The translations under genes and the position numbers were made by a program. A DNA stretch of 64,000 bases from Acrocarpospora catenulata (GTDB lineage: Bacteria; Actinomycetota; Actinomycetes; Streptosporangiales; Streptosporangiaceae): NCBI RefSeq assembly GCF_018476525.1, contig NZ_JAHCST010000003.1, forward strand, positions 186,001 through 250,000, given 5' to 3'. The notes under the pieces are model-generated. The model was given only the letters and a program-made list of their open reading frames with translations. It made no database searches and had not been told where the DNA came from. Shown in pieces: positions 62,273-64,000 of the stretch. The stretch's first letter is position 1. Each line of letters begins with the position of its first letter.

Positions 62273-62358
62273 GGGGATTTGGTGGGGGCAGTCGGGATGA
62301 TCCTCCGCGGCGGAGATGTTGGGCGAGGCAGAGTTCAAGCGGCTGCATGGAGGACAGG

Positions 62359-63153
62359 ATGGCCGAGCCGGCGGATCAGACGATCAAGGCGTTGCGGGCG
62401 GAGTTCGAGGAGCTTGCCGCGTTGGTGCGGGGGTTCGGGGAGGATGAGCTCGCTCGGCGGTCGGGGGCCGTGGAGTGGGACGTTTCGCAGGTGTTGAGTC
62501 ATCTGGGGAGTGGGGCGGAGATCGGGCTCGCGGCGCTCAACGGGGCGGTGGACGGGAGCGGTGCTCCGGAGCGGGAGTTCATCCAGGGGGTGTGGGCGCG
62601 CTGGGACGCGATGTCGCGGGCGCAGCGCGCCGAGGAGTTCCTCAGCGCGAACGACGCGCAGCTTCGCCGGTTCGAGGATCTGGACGCGCAGGCGAGGGAG
62701 GAGCTTCGCATCCCGGTCTGGTGGCCGGGTGATCCGGCGGATGTGGCCACCTTCGGGGGGATGCGGCTCAACGAGCTCGCTCTGCACGCCTGGGACGTCA
62801 AGGTCGCCTTCGACGGTGCGGCCACGCTGACGCCGGAGGTCGCCGAGCTGCTGCTCCCGCGTGCCGAGGCCGCCATCGCCTGGGTCGGCAAGGCCGCGGG
62901 GCTCGGCGGTCGCCAGGCGAGCGTGGCCGTGCACCTGACCGCCCCGGAACAGTCTTTCGGGGTGGAGATTCGTGACGCGGTGAGCATCACGGAGGTTCCG
63001 TCCACGCCGGACGGGGTTCTCACGGCTCCGGCGGAGTGGTGGGTACGGCTGGCCTCCGGGCGTCACTCCCCGGAGCACACCCCGGCCGGGGTGGAATTCA
63101 CCGGGGAGACGCTCACTCTCGACGACCTGCGCCGTGTCTTCCCGGGGTACTGA
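62359..63153 (+). CDS. Maleylpyruvate isomerase-like mycothiol-dependent enzyme (DinB fold)
   Basis: A 264-residue protein of the mycothiol-dependent DinB/MDMPI superfamily: helical N-terminal domain (LRAEFEELAALVRGFGEDEL, WDVSQVLSHLGSGAEIGL) with metal-binding histidines (SHLGS, ELALHAWDVK) and a C-terminal MDMPI_C domain. It probably transfers mycothiol to an electrophile or isomerises one. ATG 62359 is preferred to 62347 because GGAGGACAGG lies just before it. Confidence 0.85.
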   Translation: MAEPADQTIKALRAEFEELAALVRGFGEDELARRSGAVEWDVSQVLSHLGSGAEIGLAALNGAVDGSGAPEREFIQGVWARWDAMSRAQRAEEFLSANDAQLRRFEDLDAQAREELRIPVWWPGDPADVATFGGMRLNELALHAWDVKVAFDGAATLTPEVAELLLPRAEAAIAWVGKAAGLGGRQASVAVHLTAPEQSFGVEIRDAVSITEVPSTPDGVLTAPAEWWVRLASGRHSPEHTPAGVEFTGETLTLDDLRRVFPGY

Positions 63154-63159
63154 GCGAGT

Positions 63160-64000
63160 TCAGACGGTGATGACGACCTTGCCGGGCGCGTGTCCCGCTT
63201 CCAGGTAGCGGATCGCGGCGGGGATCTCCTCGAAGGAATAGCGGCGGTCGATTACCGGGACGACCTGTTTGCCGTCGATGAAGGTGGTCAGGGTGCGCAG
63301 GTTCTGTTTGGGGCTGGGGCACTTGAGCGCGTCGGCCAGGGCCATTCGCTGGGAGACGAAGGGGGACACGCCGAGGGTGGAGAACACGTGGCCCATCGGT
63401 TGCAGCCAACGCCCCGGCTGGCCGCCGACCACCACGTAGGCGCCCTTGGGGACCAGGGTGCGGCGGGAGGCGAGTACCGAGCGGCTTCCCGCGATGTCCA
63501 CGAACAGGTCGTAGCGGCGGGCGTCGCGGGTGAAGTCCTCGGCGGTGTAGTCGATGACCTTGCTCGCGCCGAGGGAGCGCACCAGGTCCAGGTTGCGGGT
63601 GCTGCACACGCCGGTGACCTCGGCGTCGAAGGCGCGGGCGAGCTGCACGGCGAAGGTGCCCACCCCTCCGGAGGCGCCGTTGACGAGAACCCGGTGACCC
63701 GGCTTGATGCCGCCGTCGTCGCGGAGGGCGATCAGCGCGGTGTTGGCGGCCATGGGCACCGCGGCGGCCTCCTCGTGGGACAGGTGCTGCGGCTTGGGGG
63801 CGAGATCGGTTTCGCGGACGCAGACGTACTCGGCGAAGCCGCCGCCGGTGATGACGGCGAACACCTCGTCGCCGGGACGGAACTCGGTGACGTTTCTGCC
63901 GACGGCTTCGACCTGGCCGGAGATGTCGGCGCCGAGAATGGGGATCTTCGGGGCGCGGAGGCCGAGGCTACCGGGCATCACCCGGGCCAGGTACGGCTCG
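63160..64000 (-). CDS. NAD(P)-dependent MDR-family alcohol dehydrogenase/quinone reductase (N-terminus outside the window)
   Basis: At least 280 residues, cut at the window end. Visible are the N-terminal GroES-like part (PYLARVMPGSLGLRAPKIPI, LGADISGQVEAVG, EFRPGDEVFAVI), the Rossmann motif NGASGGVGTFAVQLA and the end FEEIPAAIRYLEAGHAPGK. Catalytic-zinc cysteines are absent, so it belongs to the zinc-free quinone reductase side of MDR. About 50 residues are expected upstream. Convergent with the mycothiol enzyme, 6 bp apart. Confidence 0.88.
   Translation of the reverse strand, partial: EPYLARVMPGSLGLRAPKIPILGADISGQVEAVGRNVTEFRPGDEVFAVITGGGFAEYVCVRETDLAPKPQHLSHEEAAAVPMAANTALIALRDDGGIKPGHRVLVNGASGGVGTFAVQLARAFDAEVTGVCSTRNLDLVRSLGASKVIDYTAEDFTRDARRYDLFVDIAGSRSVLASRRTLVPKGAYVVVGGQPGRWLQPMGHVFSTLGVSPFVSQRMALADALKCPSPKQNLRTLTTFIDGKQVVPVIDRRYSFEEIPAAIRYLEAGHAPGKVVITV

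Overview
The window is high-GC DNA from a filamentous actinomycete, most likely of the order Streptosporangiales. The signs are a bldC-type regulator, an XRE/DUF5753 regulator followed by two DUF397 proteins (the abaA/whiJ-like arrangement), a mycothiol-dependent DinB-fold enzyme, a complete 14-gene nuo operon coupled to menaquinone genes, and many leaderless GTG/ATG starts 6-7 nt after a TANNNT box. The order is inferred from gene content only.

Layout. (1) 1-690: a histidine phosphatase. (2) 698-18222: a catabolic island for a CoA-activated organic acid. It has a leftward operon (three thiolase-fold proteins, two DUF35 Zn-ribbon proteins, two MaoC hot-dog proteins, one CoA ligase), a TetR regulator, a second leftward operon (CoA ligase and nitronate monooxygenase-like protein) and a rightward operon (five-gene branched-chain-type ABC importer, third CoA ligase, enoyl-CoA hydratase). 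A 20-bp inverted repeat (TAGTGAT-N6-ATCACTA and two near copies) lies in front of all three operons, so the island looks like one regulon, probably run by the TetR protein. (3) 18268-22009: cytochrome c biogenesis genes tlpA/resA, ccdA, resB, ccsB. In mycobacteria the phosphatase directly precedes these genes, so the island appears to split a conserved block. (4) 22016-28519: a PLDc_N membrane protein, an anthrax-lethal-factor-like metallopeptidase with a small acidic partner, bldC, DUF4229, a secreted beta-propeller protein, menG, and the XRE/DUF397 locus. (5) 28703-46178: a Rex-type operator, geranylgeranyl reductase, nuoA-N and a long-chain polyprenyl diphosphate synthase. Together these make and use (partly saturated) menaquinone for complex I respiration. 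(6) 45946-47863: RarD-type permease and msrA. (7) 47877-57470: an accessory zone with two PIN-domain toxin-antitoxin pairs, a 93-bp duplication of one TA promoter/antitoxin start, at least five decayed genes, a GntR-TetR fusion regulator with a divergent hydrolase, a nucleoside deaminase, an ABM-domain membrane protein and a gamma-glutamyltransferase. (8) 57493-64000: a NarL-type two-component system, two small membrane proteins, a DUF1152 protein, a mycothiol-dependent enzyme and a zinc-free MDR oxidoreductase cut by the window end.

The strongest candidates for new biology are the operator-linked catabolic island with its split hydratase/retro-aldolase-like module and degenerate thiolases, and the lethal-factor-like peptidase with its translationally close acidic partner. 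All functional calls come from reading motifs by eye; no database search was run.
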